DNA from: Bacillota bacterium
GTDB taxonomy: Bacteria; Bacillota; Limnochordia; Limnochordales; ZCTH02-B6
Direction: 5' to 3'
Length of the DNA: 6,981 nt
NCBI GenBank assembly: GCA_003387805.1
Contig: QGSR01000101.1
Coordinates: 1 to 6,981 of the forward strand
Of this stretch, positions 1 to 6,976 are shown piece after piece; within the stretch, counting starts at the first letter, position 1; each line of letters starts with the position of its first letter. The notes under the pieces are model-generated. The model was not told where the DNA came from, made no database searches, and saw only the letters and a program-made list of their open reading frames with translations. A program made the position numbers and the translations under genes.

Positions 1-1345
1 TCCCTACGCCCTCCGGCCCGCCCGGCCCGTCCGGAATTGGCCGGACCGTGACGCGCGTGCCGACGACCCGCACGATCTCCACCGCGGCGCCCGGCTGGAT
101 GAACGCGCCGTCCGAGACGGCGTCGATGCGGAACGGGCCGATCTGCACGGTGCCGGCCGGCCGCAGCGGCGACAAAGCCCGCCCGGCCGCGCCCGCCTTG
201 ATCACCGGGTCCTCCGGGTTGTCCCGCTCGAAGCCGGGATGGTCGAGACTGGTCTCCAGCGCTAGTTTGCGCCAAAGACGCGACCGCGGCACCCGGCGCA
301 GGATGAAAACGGCCCCGACGACGGTGAACAGCGCGGCGAAGCCGATGGCGGCCAGCGCCGACCAGATGTCCGGGAACGACAAGAACAGGCTGGCCAGGAC
401 GGCCGCGATGCCGAGCAGCCCCGCCACGCCGAAGCCGGGTATGACGAAGATTTCCAGCAGCAGCAGCCCCAGGCCGACGGCGAACAGGATGATGACCTCT
501 AGGCCCGCCAGCCCGGTCAGCATGCGGGCGCCGAAAAACAGCGCCAGCGCGATGATCCCGGCGGTGCCGGGCACGCCCCATCCGGGCGTGGTGATCTCGG
601 TGAGGAGACCCAGAAAGCCCAGGGTCAGCAAGATGGAGCTGATGGTCGGCTCGGACAGAAAGCGCGCGAGACGCTCGGCCCAGTTCATCTCCGCTTCCTG
701 GAGGCGAGCCCCCGCCAGGCCGAAGTGGCTCAGCACCTCGGCGCGCGTGCCCGCCACGAAATCGACGAATCCGATTTCTTCGGCCTTCCTGGCCGTCAGC
801 GTCAAAATTTCTCCTGCCGAGACCAAGCCTTCAATCTCGATGCGCTCGTCCACCATGGCCGCGGCCACCATGGGATCGCGCCCGTGGGCCTGGGCGGTGG
901 CTTCGAACTCGCTGCGCAGCGCGGAAATCGTCTTCTCGTCCGCGGGCCGCGGCTCGGCCGCGCCCATGCTCGCGCCCGGGGCCATGGCAATGTGATCGGC
1001 GGCCAGCGCGATGAGCGCTCCCGCGGACCACGCGCGATCGGGAATGAATGCGATGACTGTCAAATGCGTCCGCAGCAGCGCATCGCGAATGTCCGTGGCC
1101 GAGTCGACCCGCCCGCCGAACGTATTGATCTCCACCAGGATGGCGGCCGCTCCCGCGGCTTCCGCCTCGGCCACGGCCCGCCGGACGAACACGGCCAAGC
1201 CTTCGTCAATGGTGCCCTCAATCGGCACGACGTGCACCGCGGGCACGGCGCCGGACGGGGCCTGCGCCGCGCCGGCGGCCCCCGCCAAGAGCGCGGCAAG
1301 GACCGCAATCCACAGTATGCCGGGGCGACGCTCGCCGATGGTCAT
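1..1345 (-). CDS. Long-form NfeD membrane-bound serine protease, partial (3' end outside window)
   Basis: The 448 visible codons encode a long NfeD (ClpP-class) protein, a membrane protease that in this family works with SPFH/stomatin proteins in membrane quality control. Residues 9-28 form a signal peptide or first membrane helix. The protease domain covers about 35-215. It has INTFGG at 73-78, WSAGALIAL with the likely nucleophile S107, and K138 in ADEKTISALRSEF as the likely second member of the Ser-Lys dyad (equivalents of S97 and K138 in the Pyrococcus 1510-N protease, from memory). About four to five hydrophobic segments follow at 234-349, including GWGVPGTAGI and PGFGVAGLLGI. From about 375 to the edge lies the start of the C-terminal OB-fold (NfeD) domain (GRALSPLRPAGTVQIG...). 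The stop codon is outside the window. I chose the ATG at 1345 over the in-frame ATG at 1351 because the SD AAAGGGG abuts the latter. The gene lies downstream of rpsU, as nfeD does in many Bacillota. A floA/SPFH gene is expected beyond position 1, but this is inferred. Confidence 0.93.
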   Translation of the reverse strand, partial: MTIGERRPGILWIAVLAALLAGAAGAAQAPSGAVPAVHVVPIEGTIDEGLAVFVRRAVAEAEAAGAAAILVEINTFGGRVDSATDIRDALLRTHLTVIAFIPDRAWSAGALIALAADHIAMAPGASMGAAEPRPADEKTISALRSEFEATAQAHGRDPMVAAAMVDERIEIEGLVSAGEILTLTARKAEEIGFVDFVAGTRAEVLSHFGLAGARLQEAEMNWAERLARFLSEPTISSILLTLGFLGLLTEITTPGWGVPGTAGIIALALFFGARMLTGLAGLEVIILFAVGLGLLLLEIFVIPGFGVAGLLGIAAVLASLFLSFPDIWSALAAIGFAALFTVVGAVFILRRVPRSRLWRKLALETSLDHPGFERDNPEDPVIKAGAAGRALSPLRPAGTVQIGPFRIDAVSDGAFIQPGAAVEIVRVVGTRVTVRPIPDGPGGPEGVG

Positions 1346-1351
1346 GGGCAT

Positions 1352-1358
1352 CCCCTTT
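1352..1358 (-). promoter_or_regulatory. Ribosome binding site of the nfeD gene
   Basis: AAAGGGG on the minus strand. It directly abuts an ATG at 1351 but is 6 nt from the ATG at 1345, so translation most likely begins at 1345 (MTIGERRPG...). No convincing promoter is visible between this site and the rpsU terminator. Confidence 0.6.
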
Positions 1359-1466
1359 CACCAGCCGGTGCGCGGCCGCGGCCAACGGTGGGCCGCCGAA
1401 CAAGCCGCTGCATAACAATTCGCAAAGCCGCCGGGTCCTTCCTGCCGATTTGGATGCCCCTTCCAT

Positions 1467-1512
1467 CGTATGCCCCGATGGGGCGCCGGCGTATGCCCCG
1501 TGGGGGCGCCGG
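1467..1512. repeat. Tandem pair of 23-bp GC-hairpin repeats
   Basis: Two adjacent 23-bp copies (1467-1489 and 1490-1512) differ at only two bases. Each contains a 5-bp stem with a 3-nt loop: GCCCC-GAT-GGGGC in the first and GCCCC-GTG-GGGGC in the second. They lie between the rpsU terminator and nfeD. The two mismatches fall in the loop (or loop edge) and leave both stems intact. There is no T-run after either hairpin, so they are not standard terminators. They could be transcript-processing or attenuating structures, or simply a recent duplication. Confidence 0.7.
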
Positions 1513-1523
1513 CGGCTGCAGAC

Positions 1524-1556
1524 AAAAACGGGGAGACGCGGCAGGCGCCTCCCCGT
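1524..1556 (-). terminator. Rho-independent terminator of the HIT-rpsU unit
   Basis: On the minus strand, an 8-bp stem (ACGGGGAG with CTCCCCGT, 1549-1556 and 1528-1535) is extended by three further pairs after one mismatch, closes on a 5-nt loop, and is followed by a T-run (1524-1528 complement). It begins 15 nt after the rpsU stop. It separates rpsU from nfeD, so nfeD needs read-through or its own promoter. Confidence 0.85.
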
Positions 1557-1571
1557 CCTTGTCACGGCTGC

Positions 1572-1745
1572 TTACCGGCGCTTGCGCCGGGCCGCCTGCG
1601 CCTTCTTCTTGCGGCGCACGCTCGGCTTGTCGTAATGCTCGCGCTTGCGCAGTTCGCTTTGAATGCCTTCTTTGCGCTGAATCTGCCGGAAACGGCGCAA
1701 AGCCCGGTCCAAACTCTCGTTCTTGCCAACTCGCACCTCGGCCAT
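1572..1745 (-). CDS. rpsU: 30S ribosomal protein bS21
   Basis: A complete 57-residue S21, a small basic protein of the 30S platform near the anti-Shine-Dalgarno end of 16S rRNA. The sequence begins [19 protein letters not shown] and continues with the family's [16 protein letters not shown] core and a strongly basic Arg/Lys tail. The length is normal for the family. The reading frame is open for 11 codons further upstream, but the ATG at 1745 matches the family N-terminus and has a G-rich SD (AGAGGGGGG) 9 nt before it. It lies 42 nt downstream of the HIT gene and is followed by a good terminator, so the two are probably cotranscribed. Where Bacillus has yqeY between rpsU and nfeD, this window has only a spacer. 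Confidence 0.97.
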   Translation of the reverse strand: MAEVRVGKNESLDRALRRFRQIQRKEGIQSELRKREHYDKPSVRRKKKAQAARRKRR

Positions 1746-1787
1746 CGTGGGCTGCCCCCCTCTCCCGGCAAAGTGCACCGCGGGCCG

Positions 1788-2132
1788 CTACGCGAATCGT
1801 CCCAGGGGCGCTCCGCCCAGCAGGTGAAAGTGCAGGTGAAACACCACCTGCCCGCCGTCCGCACCGCAGTTGTTCACGATCCGATAGCCCGACTTCTTGA
1901 CGTCAAACTTCCCGGCCAGGACGTTGGCCACTTGGAGAATGTGCCCCAAAAGCTCCGTGTCGTCATCCGACACGTCGGCCAGCGTCGGTATGTGCCGCCG
2001 CGGAATGATGAGGAGATGAACGGGCGCCTGCGGATTGATATCGCGAAACGCGACGACGCGGTCGTCTTCATAGACGATGTCGCCCGGCAGTTCCCGGTTG
2101 ATGATGCGACAGAAAATGCACTCGTCGGACAC
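1788..2132 (-). CDS. HIT (histidine triad) family nucleotide hydrolase/transferase
   Basis: A complete 114-residue protein of the HINT-type HIT family, cytosolic enzymes that hydrolyse nucleoside phosphoramidates and related adenylated compounds. The triad HLHFHLLGG lies at 99-107, with H101 the expected nucleophile. Also visible are N-terminal CIFCRI (C5, C8), which with H47 (RRHIPTL) resembles the zinc site of some members, the helix/strand DINPQAPVHLLIIP at 31-44, and NNCGADGGQ at 87-95. I chose the GTG at 2132 because the protein then begins (M)SDECIFC as in relatives and a strong SD (GGAGGGGGG) lies 10 nt upstream. An upstream ATG at 2177 would add 15 residues unlike the family. The gene precedes rpsU by 42 nt, a common Bacillota pairing, and follows the acyl-CoA dehydrogenase by 87 nt. 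The cellular substrate cannot be read from the sequence. Confidence 0.95.
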   Translation of the reverse strand: MSDECIFCRIINRELPGDIVYEDDRVVAFRDINPQAPVHLLIIPRRHIPTLADVSDDDTELLGHILQVANVLAGKFDVKKSGYRIVNNCGADGGQVVFHLHFHLLGGAPLGRFA

Positions 2133-2142
2133 CCGCGTTCCA

Positions 2143-2151
2143 CCCCCCTCC
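2143..2151 (-). promoter_or_regulatory. Ribosome binding site of the HIT gene
   Basis: GGAGGGGGG on the minus strand, 10 nt before the GTG at 2132. It lies inside the extended reading frame from the ATG at 2177 and so argues for the GTG start. Confidence 0.65.
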
Positions 2152-2219
2152 GGCAGCGTTCGACTGACGCTTCTCACTGTTTCGACGCCGACGGAAACCT
2201 TCCTTCCGGGTTCATCCGG

Positions 2220-3362
2220 CTACGCGCGCGGCTGCAGCTCCAGCCGCCGGGCGATGATTTCCCGCTGAATCTCCGAGGTGCCCCCGCCGATGGCGTACAG
2301 CCGCGCGTCGCGATAGTACCGTTCCACCGGGTAGTCGGTGACGTAGCCGTAGCCGCCGTGAATCTGCACCGCCATGGACGTGACTTTGGTGATCATTTCG
2401 GACGCGGCCAGCTTGGCCATGGAGGCCGCCAGCACCTTCTCGTCCGTGCCGAACTTCGCGCACGCCTGGTAGAACAACAGCCGCGCCTGCTCCAGCAGCA
2501 CGTACATGTCCACCAGCCGGTGGCGCACCGCCTGGAAGTCCGCCAGCGGACGGCCGAACTGACGGCGGGAGCGGGCGTAGTCGCGGGCCGCCTCGTACGC
2601 CGCCTCGCCGATGCCGATGCACTGGGCGGCCAGGAACACCCGTTCCAGGTTAAAGTCCTCCATAACGTAGTAAAACCCTTGGTTTTCCTCGCCGATGAGG
2701 TGGTCCGCCGGCACCCGGCAGTCGGTGAAAACCAGCTCCGCGGTTTCCGAAGTGTGCCAGCCCATCTTGTCCAGCGTGCGCGCGACCTCGTAGCCCGGCG
2801 TGTCCGCGTCCACCACCAGCAGCGAAATGCCCCGGCGGCCCTGCTCGGGCGCGGTCTTGGCCGCGAGGGTGACGAAATCGGCCACGGGGCCGTTGGTGAT
2901 AAACGTCTTGCGGCCGTTGACCACGTAGTGGCCGCCGTCTTTGACGGCACGGGTCTGGATGGACGCGAAATCCGAACCCGAGTCGGGTTCCGTCATCCCG
3001 ATGGCGCCGATGATTTCCCCCCGGATGCCGCGCGGCAGATATTTCTGTTTCAGAGCTTCCGAGCCGAGTTTCCAAATAGGATACAAGGCCAGCACTTGCA
3101 CCAGGAGCGTGGCCCCGATGCCGGCGTCGACTTTCGAAATTTCCTGGACCGCCAGGGCCTGCGCGGTGACGTCGCCGCCCGCGCCGCCGTATTCTTCGGG
3201 GAACATGATGCCGATGAGCCCCTGCTCGCCCATGCGCCGGACGATGCCCGGCGGCAGGCGGCGCCGCTTTTGGTACTCCGGCGAAAGCGGGGCCACTTCC
3301 CGCTGCGCGAAGTCCCTGGCCATCTCCTGAATCGCCCGCTGGTCATCGGTCAGTTGAAACAT
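2220..3362 (-). CDS. Acyl-CoA dehydrogenase, FAD-dependent (IVD-like catalytic Glu placement)
   Basis: A complete 380-residue acyl-CoA dehydrogenase, close to the usual 380 or so. It should oxidise an acyl-CoA to the trans-2-enoyl-CoA and pass electrons to electron-transfer flavoprotein. The helical N-terminal domain (1-115) starts [18 protein letters not shown]. The beta domain carries [10 protein letters not shown] at 122-131 and [10 protein letters not shown] at 149-158. The C-terminal helical domain has RRQFGRPL at 266-273, QIHGGYGY at 333-340 and GGGTSEIQR at 359-367. Residue 360 is Gly where short- and medium-chain enzymes have the catalytic Glu (EGT). E240 in [10 protein letters not shown] sits where isovaleryl-CoA dehydrogenase and long-chain types place it, so a branched or longer substrate is plausible. 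The exact substrate is not readable. The ATG at 3362 has a perfect AAGGAGG 6 nt upstream. No etf genes are adjacent. Confidence 0.95.
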   Translation of the reverse strand: MFQLTDDQRAIQEMARDFAQREVAPLSPEYQKRRRLPPGIVRRMGEQGLIGIMFPEEYGGAGGDVTAQALAVQEISKVDAGIGATLLVQVLALYPIWKLGSEALKQKYLPRGIRGEIIGAIGMTEPDSGSDFASIQTRAVKDGGHYVVNGRKTFITNGPVADFVTLAAKTAPEQGRRGISLLVVDADTPGYEVARTLDKMGWHTSETAELVFTDCRVPADHLIGEENQGFYYVMEDFNLERVFLAAQCIGIGEAAYEAARDYARSRRQFGRPLADFQAVRHRLVDMYVLLEQARLLFYQACAKFGTDEKVLAASMAKLAASEMITKVTSMAVQIHGGYGYVTDYPVERYYRDARLYAIGGGTSEIQREIIARRLELQPRA

Positions 3363-3368
3363 TTCCAG

Positions 3369-3375
3369 CCTCCTT
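3369..3375 (-). promoter_or_regulatory. Ribosome binding site of the acyl-CoA dehydrogenase gene
   Basis: A perfect AAGGAGG, 6 nt before the ATG at 3362. It overrides a longer reading frame that begins at 3407. The 10 bases AAGGAGGCTG are identical to those in front of tpl. Confidence 0.8.
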
Positions 3376-3424
3376 CGCGGCGCATCATGCGTCGGATTCG
3401 CAAGCACTTCCCGGCGCCGGTGTC

Positions 3425-3454
3425 ATCGTATGTCTGTTCCGACAATCGCGTCAA
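3425..3454 (-). promoter_or_regulatory. Candidate sigma-A promoter for the acyl-CoA dehydrogenase, with operator-like dyad
   Basis: On the minus strand: -35 TTGACG (3449-3454, 5/6 to consensus), 18-bp spacer, -10 TACGAT (3425-3430, 4/6). It lies in the 103-bp gap between the metallophosphoesterase stop and the dehydrogenase start and would give a leader of about 55 nt. The spacer holds the imperfect dyad TGTCGGAACAGACA (3431-3444; TGTC and GACA arms, five of seven base pairs symmetrical). That position suits a repressor, perhaps TetR-type as often seen for acyl-CoA genes, but the regulator is inferred. Confidence 0.5.
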
Positions 3455-3465
3455 GAACGCTGTAT

Positions 3466-4167
3466 TCAAATTGTATCGATCAACAGAGGGCGAAAGCCGA
3501 TGGCATCGCACGCGGCCAGATGGTATTTGACGCCGCCGCGGGTGCCCGTCAGCGCGCCCCGCTGCGCCGCTCCGTGCAAGTGGCCGTACACGCAGTGCAC
3601 CACCGGGTAGCGTTCCAAAAGCCGCGTAAAGCCCGACGGCTCGTGCCGCTCGTTGACCGGCGGGAAATGCAGCATGGCGATGATGCGGCCGGCGCCGGCT
3701 TTAACCGCGCTCTCCAGCGACATCTCCAGCCGCAGCTGCTCCCGGGCGTACACGGGCCCGTCCCGTTCCTCGTCCCAGCCCGAGCCTCCCGGCACGACCC
3801 AGCCCCGGGTGCCGCAGACGGCCCACTCCTCGGTGAGCCGCACGTGATCGTTTTGGATCGCGAACACGTTGGCCGGCAGCGCCCGCCGCACTCTGCCGAT
3901 GCCGCTCCACCAGTAGTCGTGGTTGCCCCGGATCATGACGATGCGGCCGGGCAGCGAGCCGAGGTAGGCCAGGTCTTCGGCCGCTTCCTCCAGCGTCATG
4001 GCCCACGAAATGTCCCCGGGCACCAGCACGACGTCGTCTTCGGCCACCAGCCGCAACCAGGCGTCGCGGATTTTCCGCGGGTGGTCCTTCCACGCCGCGC
4101 CGAAGATGTCCATGGGCTTGTCCTGCCCGCCGGGCAAGTGCAAATCTCCGATGGCGAAAATGTTCAA
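3466..4167 (-). CDS. Calcineurin-like metallophosphoesterase
   Basis: A complete 233-residue protein of the two-metal calcineurin-like phosphoesterase fold, with its motifs in the expected order: D8-x-H10 (GDLHL), G51-D52 (GDISWAM), G81-N82-H83-D84 (GNHDYWW), H167 (HFPP) and G195-H196-x-H198 (YGHLH). All metal ligands are present, so it should be active. Overall it matches a cytosolic family common in Clostridia-like Bacillota (DKPMDIFG, CGTRGW, YGHLHG) whose substrate I do not know. The likely start is the TTG at 4167, giving (M)NIFAIGDLHL as in relatives, with GGGAG 9 nt upstream. Starting further up at 4275 would add 36 residues with no family resemblance and overlap tpl. It begins 31 nt after the tpl stop, so it is probably cotranscribed with tpl. 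Confidence 0.92.
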   Translation of the reverse strand: MNIFAIGDLHLPGGQDKPMDIFGAAWKDHPRKIRDAWLRLVAEDDVVLVPGDISWAMTLEEAAEDLAYLGSLPGRIVMIRGNHDYWWSGIGRVRRALPANVFAIQNDHVRLTEEWAVCGTRGWVVPGGSGWDEERDGPVYAREQLRLEMSLESAVKAGAGRIIAMLHFPPVNERHEPSGFTRLLERYPVVHCVYGHLHGAAQRGALTGTRGGVKYHLAACDAIGFRPLLIDTI

Positions 4168-4176
4168 CGGCCCCGT

Positions 4177-4181
4177 CTCCC
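4177..4181 (-). promoter_or_regulatory. Ribosome binding site of the metallophosphoesterase gene
   Basis: GGGAG on the minus strand, 9 nt before the TTG at 4167. It is modest in strength and supports the TTG start together with the family-like N-terminus. Confidence 0.5.
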
Positions 4182-4198
4182 GTCGTCCCGGCGCCCGG

Positions 4199-5734
<1,536 letters not shown>

Positions 5735-5740
<6 letters not shown>

Positions 5741-6229
5741 GTTCCGGCTCGGGGCCGCGTCGGCCGGCTGCTCTTCCGACGCCGCGCTCTGCACGGCGTG
5801 GGTGGACTGCGTTGCGGGCGCGGAGGGCGGGGTTTGCGCGGTTTGCGGAGTTTGCGGGGTTTGCGCCGTTTGCGCCGTTTGCGCCGTTTGCGCCGTCTGC
5901 GCCGTCTGCGCGGCCTGCGCCGTTTGCGCGGCCTGCGCCGTCTGCGCGGCCTGCGCCGTTTGCGCGGCCGGCGCCGTTTGCGCGGCCGGCGCGCCTGCGG
6001 CGGCGGTTGTGCTCTGAACGCCCGCCCCGGACGGCGCTGCCGTGGACGACGATGCCGCAGCCCCGCCTGCGCTCGCATGGTCGTCGTCCAGAACGTCGCT
6101 GGTCGCCTTCTTGAATTCCCGCACGGCCCGGCCGACGGCCTTGCCGACTTCCGGCAGCTTGCCCGGACCAAAAATAATGAGTGCCAAAATCAAGATGACT
6201 ACGAGCTCCATCGCGCCGATGCCGAACAT
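5735..6229 (-). CDS. tatA: Sec-independent translocase subunit TatA with long Ala-Gln-Thr repeat tail
   Basis: A 164-residue TatA-type protein, the pore-forming or membrane-thinning part of the twin-arginine system that exports folded proteins. Residues 1-45 are canonical: a short membrane helix at about 6-20 with E8 near its start, the FGPGKLPE hinge at 20-27, and an amphipathic helix VGKAVGRAVREFKKAT to about 43. The remaining 120 residues are unlike a usual TatA (typically 60-90 in total): an acidic DVLDDD patch, an Ala/Ser/Thr linker, 17 three-residue units at 83-133 (mostly AQT, some AQA, APA and PQT), and a final SEEQPADAA segment. The tail is expected to be disordered and cytoplasmic. 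The ATG at 6229 has GAAGGGG 10 nt upstream and gives the family N-terminus. TatB is less likely given the core sequence. No tatC is visible in the window. The gene is probably first in its transcript, ahead of tpl. Confidence 0.92.
5831..5983 (-). repeat. 9-bp coding microsatellite-like repeat in tatA
   Basis: Seventeen 9-bp units, mainly GCGCAAACG or GCGCAGACG, encode TatA residues 83-133. The upstream part alternates AQT with AQA or APA, forming an 18-bp higher-order unit, and the downstream part is AQT six times, PQT twice, then AQT. Gain or loss of units keeps the frame. Long open frames on the opposite strand here (Cys-Ala-Val, Arg-Leu-Arg and Phe-Ala-Pro repeats) are by-products of this repeat. 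Confidence 0.93.
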
Positions 6230-6239
6230 GACACCACTT

Positions 6240-6246
6240 CCCCTTC
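6240..6246 (-). promoter_or_regulatory. Ribosome binding site of tatA
   Basis: GAAGGGG on the minus strand, 10 nt before the ATG at 6229. It overlaps the end of a 16-bp repeat array, so similar purine-rich motifs recur just upstream in the leader. Confidence 0.6.
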
Positions 6247-6323
6247 TCCCGGGCTCGCCTTCGAACCGGCTCCCCTTCGAACCGGTTTCCCTTCGAACCG
6301 GCTCGCCGCCGTTCCGGCTCTCC
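6244..6323. repeat. Five 16-bp tandem repeats in the tatA leader
   Basis: The plus-strand unit is TTCGAACCGGCTCCCC. Copies 6260-6275, 6276-6291 and 6292-6307 share a perfect TTCGAACCGG. Degenerate copies flank them at 6244-6259 (about 12/16) and 6308-6323 (about 11/16). The period is not a multiple of three, so the array is not a coding repeat. Transcribed toward tatA, the units give SD-like GAAGGGGAG, GAAGGGAAA and GAAGGCGAG before the true SD. Confidence 0.85.
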
Positions 6324-6485
6324 CGCTCGTTGGCCCGCCGGATCGTCAGCTTTCCGATCCGCCGGCGCGACCCCGCCGCCCCCGGACCGGCCGGAGGACC
6401 CTGAATTCGCTCGAGGCCCCGGCCCGCCAGACCGGCCGGAACACCCTCGGCCTCCCGCCCCACGGTCCGGCGGCGTTCTAACGAA

Positions 6486-6514
6486 AGTATATCGCACCGT
6501 GGGAGTACGGTAAA
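6486..6514 (-). promoter_or_regulatory. Sigma-A-type promoter upstream of tatA
   Basis: On the minus strand: -35 TTTACC (6509-6514, 4/6), a spacer of exactly 17 bp, -10 TATACT (6486-6491, 5/6). This is an AT-rich spot in very GC-rich DNA. Transcription would start near 6478, leaving a leader of about 250 nt before tatA that ends in the 16-bp repeat array. It is the best promoter-like sequence I see in the window. Confidence 0.65.
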
Positions 6515-6622
6515 GGAAAGCAGGTTCCGTGCCGGGCCGAAACACGATGCTGGCTCCACCGGACGAGGCGGCGCCCGCCGGACCGGTGCCGTGTGAACGT
6601 CTCGCCGCCTGGTGTACCCTCC

Positions 6623-6690
6623 AGCCCACGGGCTCCACCCAGACCAGCATGGTCAGGGCCACTTCGTGGCCCCGGCGTCGACCCGCCGGG
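6623..6690. other. Cluster of short perfect inverted repeats
   Basis: Four near-adjacent inverted repeats: AGCCC-AC-GGGCT (6623-6634), GACC-AGCAT-GGTC (6642-6654), GGGCCAC-TTC-GTGGCCC (6656-6672) and CCCGGCG-TCGACC-CGCCGGG (6671-6690). No T-run follows on either strand. Such stems arise easily in GC-rich DNA. They might also be part of a structured transcript or mark the end of a gene lying beyond the right edge. Confidence 0.45.
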
Positions 6691-6733
6691 CACCGCCAAA
6701 ACCGCCGGCGTGCCTTCCTCCGATGCTTGGTCT

Positions 6734-6826
6734 CCACCCACGGAGATGATTTGCGTTCGTGGGTCCACCCGTGGCGATGGTTTAGGTTTTCGTCTCCACC
6801 CATGGCGCCGTTCCTGCAACTCCGCG
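6734..6826. repeat. 31-bp degenerate repeat, block 1 (three units)
   Basis: Units at 6734-6764, 6765-6795 and 6796-6826 each begin CCACCC and are exactly 31 bp apart. The shared core is CCACCCATGGCGATG, with a T-rich second half that drifts. The second unit has the near-palindromic CCACCCGTGG. The third is the most diverged after its first 12 bases. Confidence 0.8.
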
Positions 6827-6883
6827 GCCGCCGGGCCGTCATGGCTCGCAGCGGTGTTCGGGACCCACGGCCGGGCCATTTCT

Positions 6884-6976
6884 CCACCCATGGCGATGAC
6901 TTGCCATCTCGGCTCCACCTGTGGCGACGATTCTGGATTTCGCCGCCACCTATGGCGATCGTTCTCGTCCTGCATT
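6884..6976. repeat. 31-bp degenerate repeat, block 2 (three units)
   Basis: Units at 6884-6914, 6915-6945 and 6946-6976 are again exactly 31 bp apart, beginning CCACCCATGGCGATG, CCACCTGTGGCGACG and CCACCTATGGCGATC. The second unit contains the near-palindrome CCACCTGTGG. Block 2 starts 88 bp after the last unit of block 1, with unrelated sequence between. The array may continue beyond the right edge. Confidence 0.8.

Noticed and set aside
48..1415. Several plus- and minus-strand frames over the nfeD region
   Set aside because: They overlap a well-supported NfeD protease in other frames and show no family features.
2161..2219. A terminator between the acyl-CoA dehydrogenase and HIT genes
   Set aside because: Only a weak AACC/GGTT pairing is present, with no T-run on the minus strand.
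1470..3530. A plus-strand open frame of 686 codons
   Set aside because: It lies opposite the rpsU, HIT and acyl-CoA dehydrogenase genes, has no recognisable domain and is rich in Arg/His/Val as expected of an antisense frame in GC-rich DNA.
6260..6301. tRNA fragments, because GGTTCGAA (minus strand) resembles a T-loop
   Set aside because: The motif recurs every 16 bp with no acceptor, D or anticodon arms around it.
6478..6975. A minus-strand open frame of 165 codons upstream of tatA
   Set aside because: It covers the 31-bp repeats in changing phase and the promoter, has no SD and no domain.
6734..6976. A CRISPR array
   Set aside because: The whole repeat-plus-variable unit is only 31 bp, the conserved part is degenerate and about 15 bp, the variable parts are too short for spacers, and no cas genes are present.
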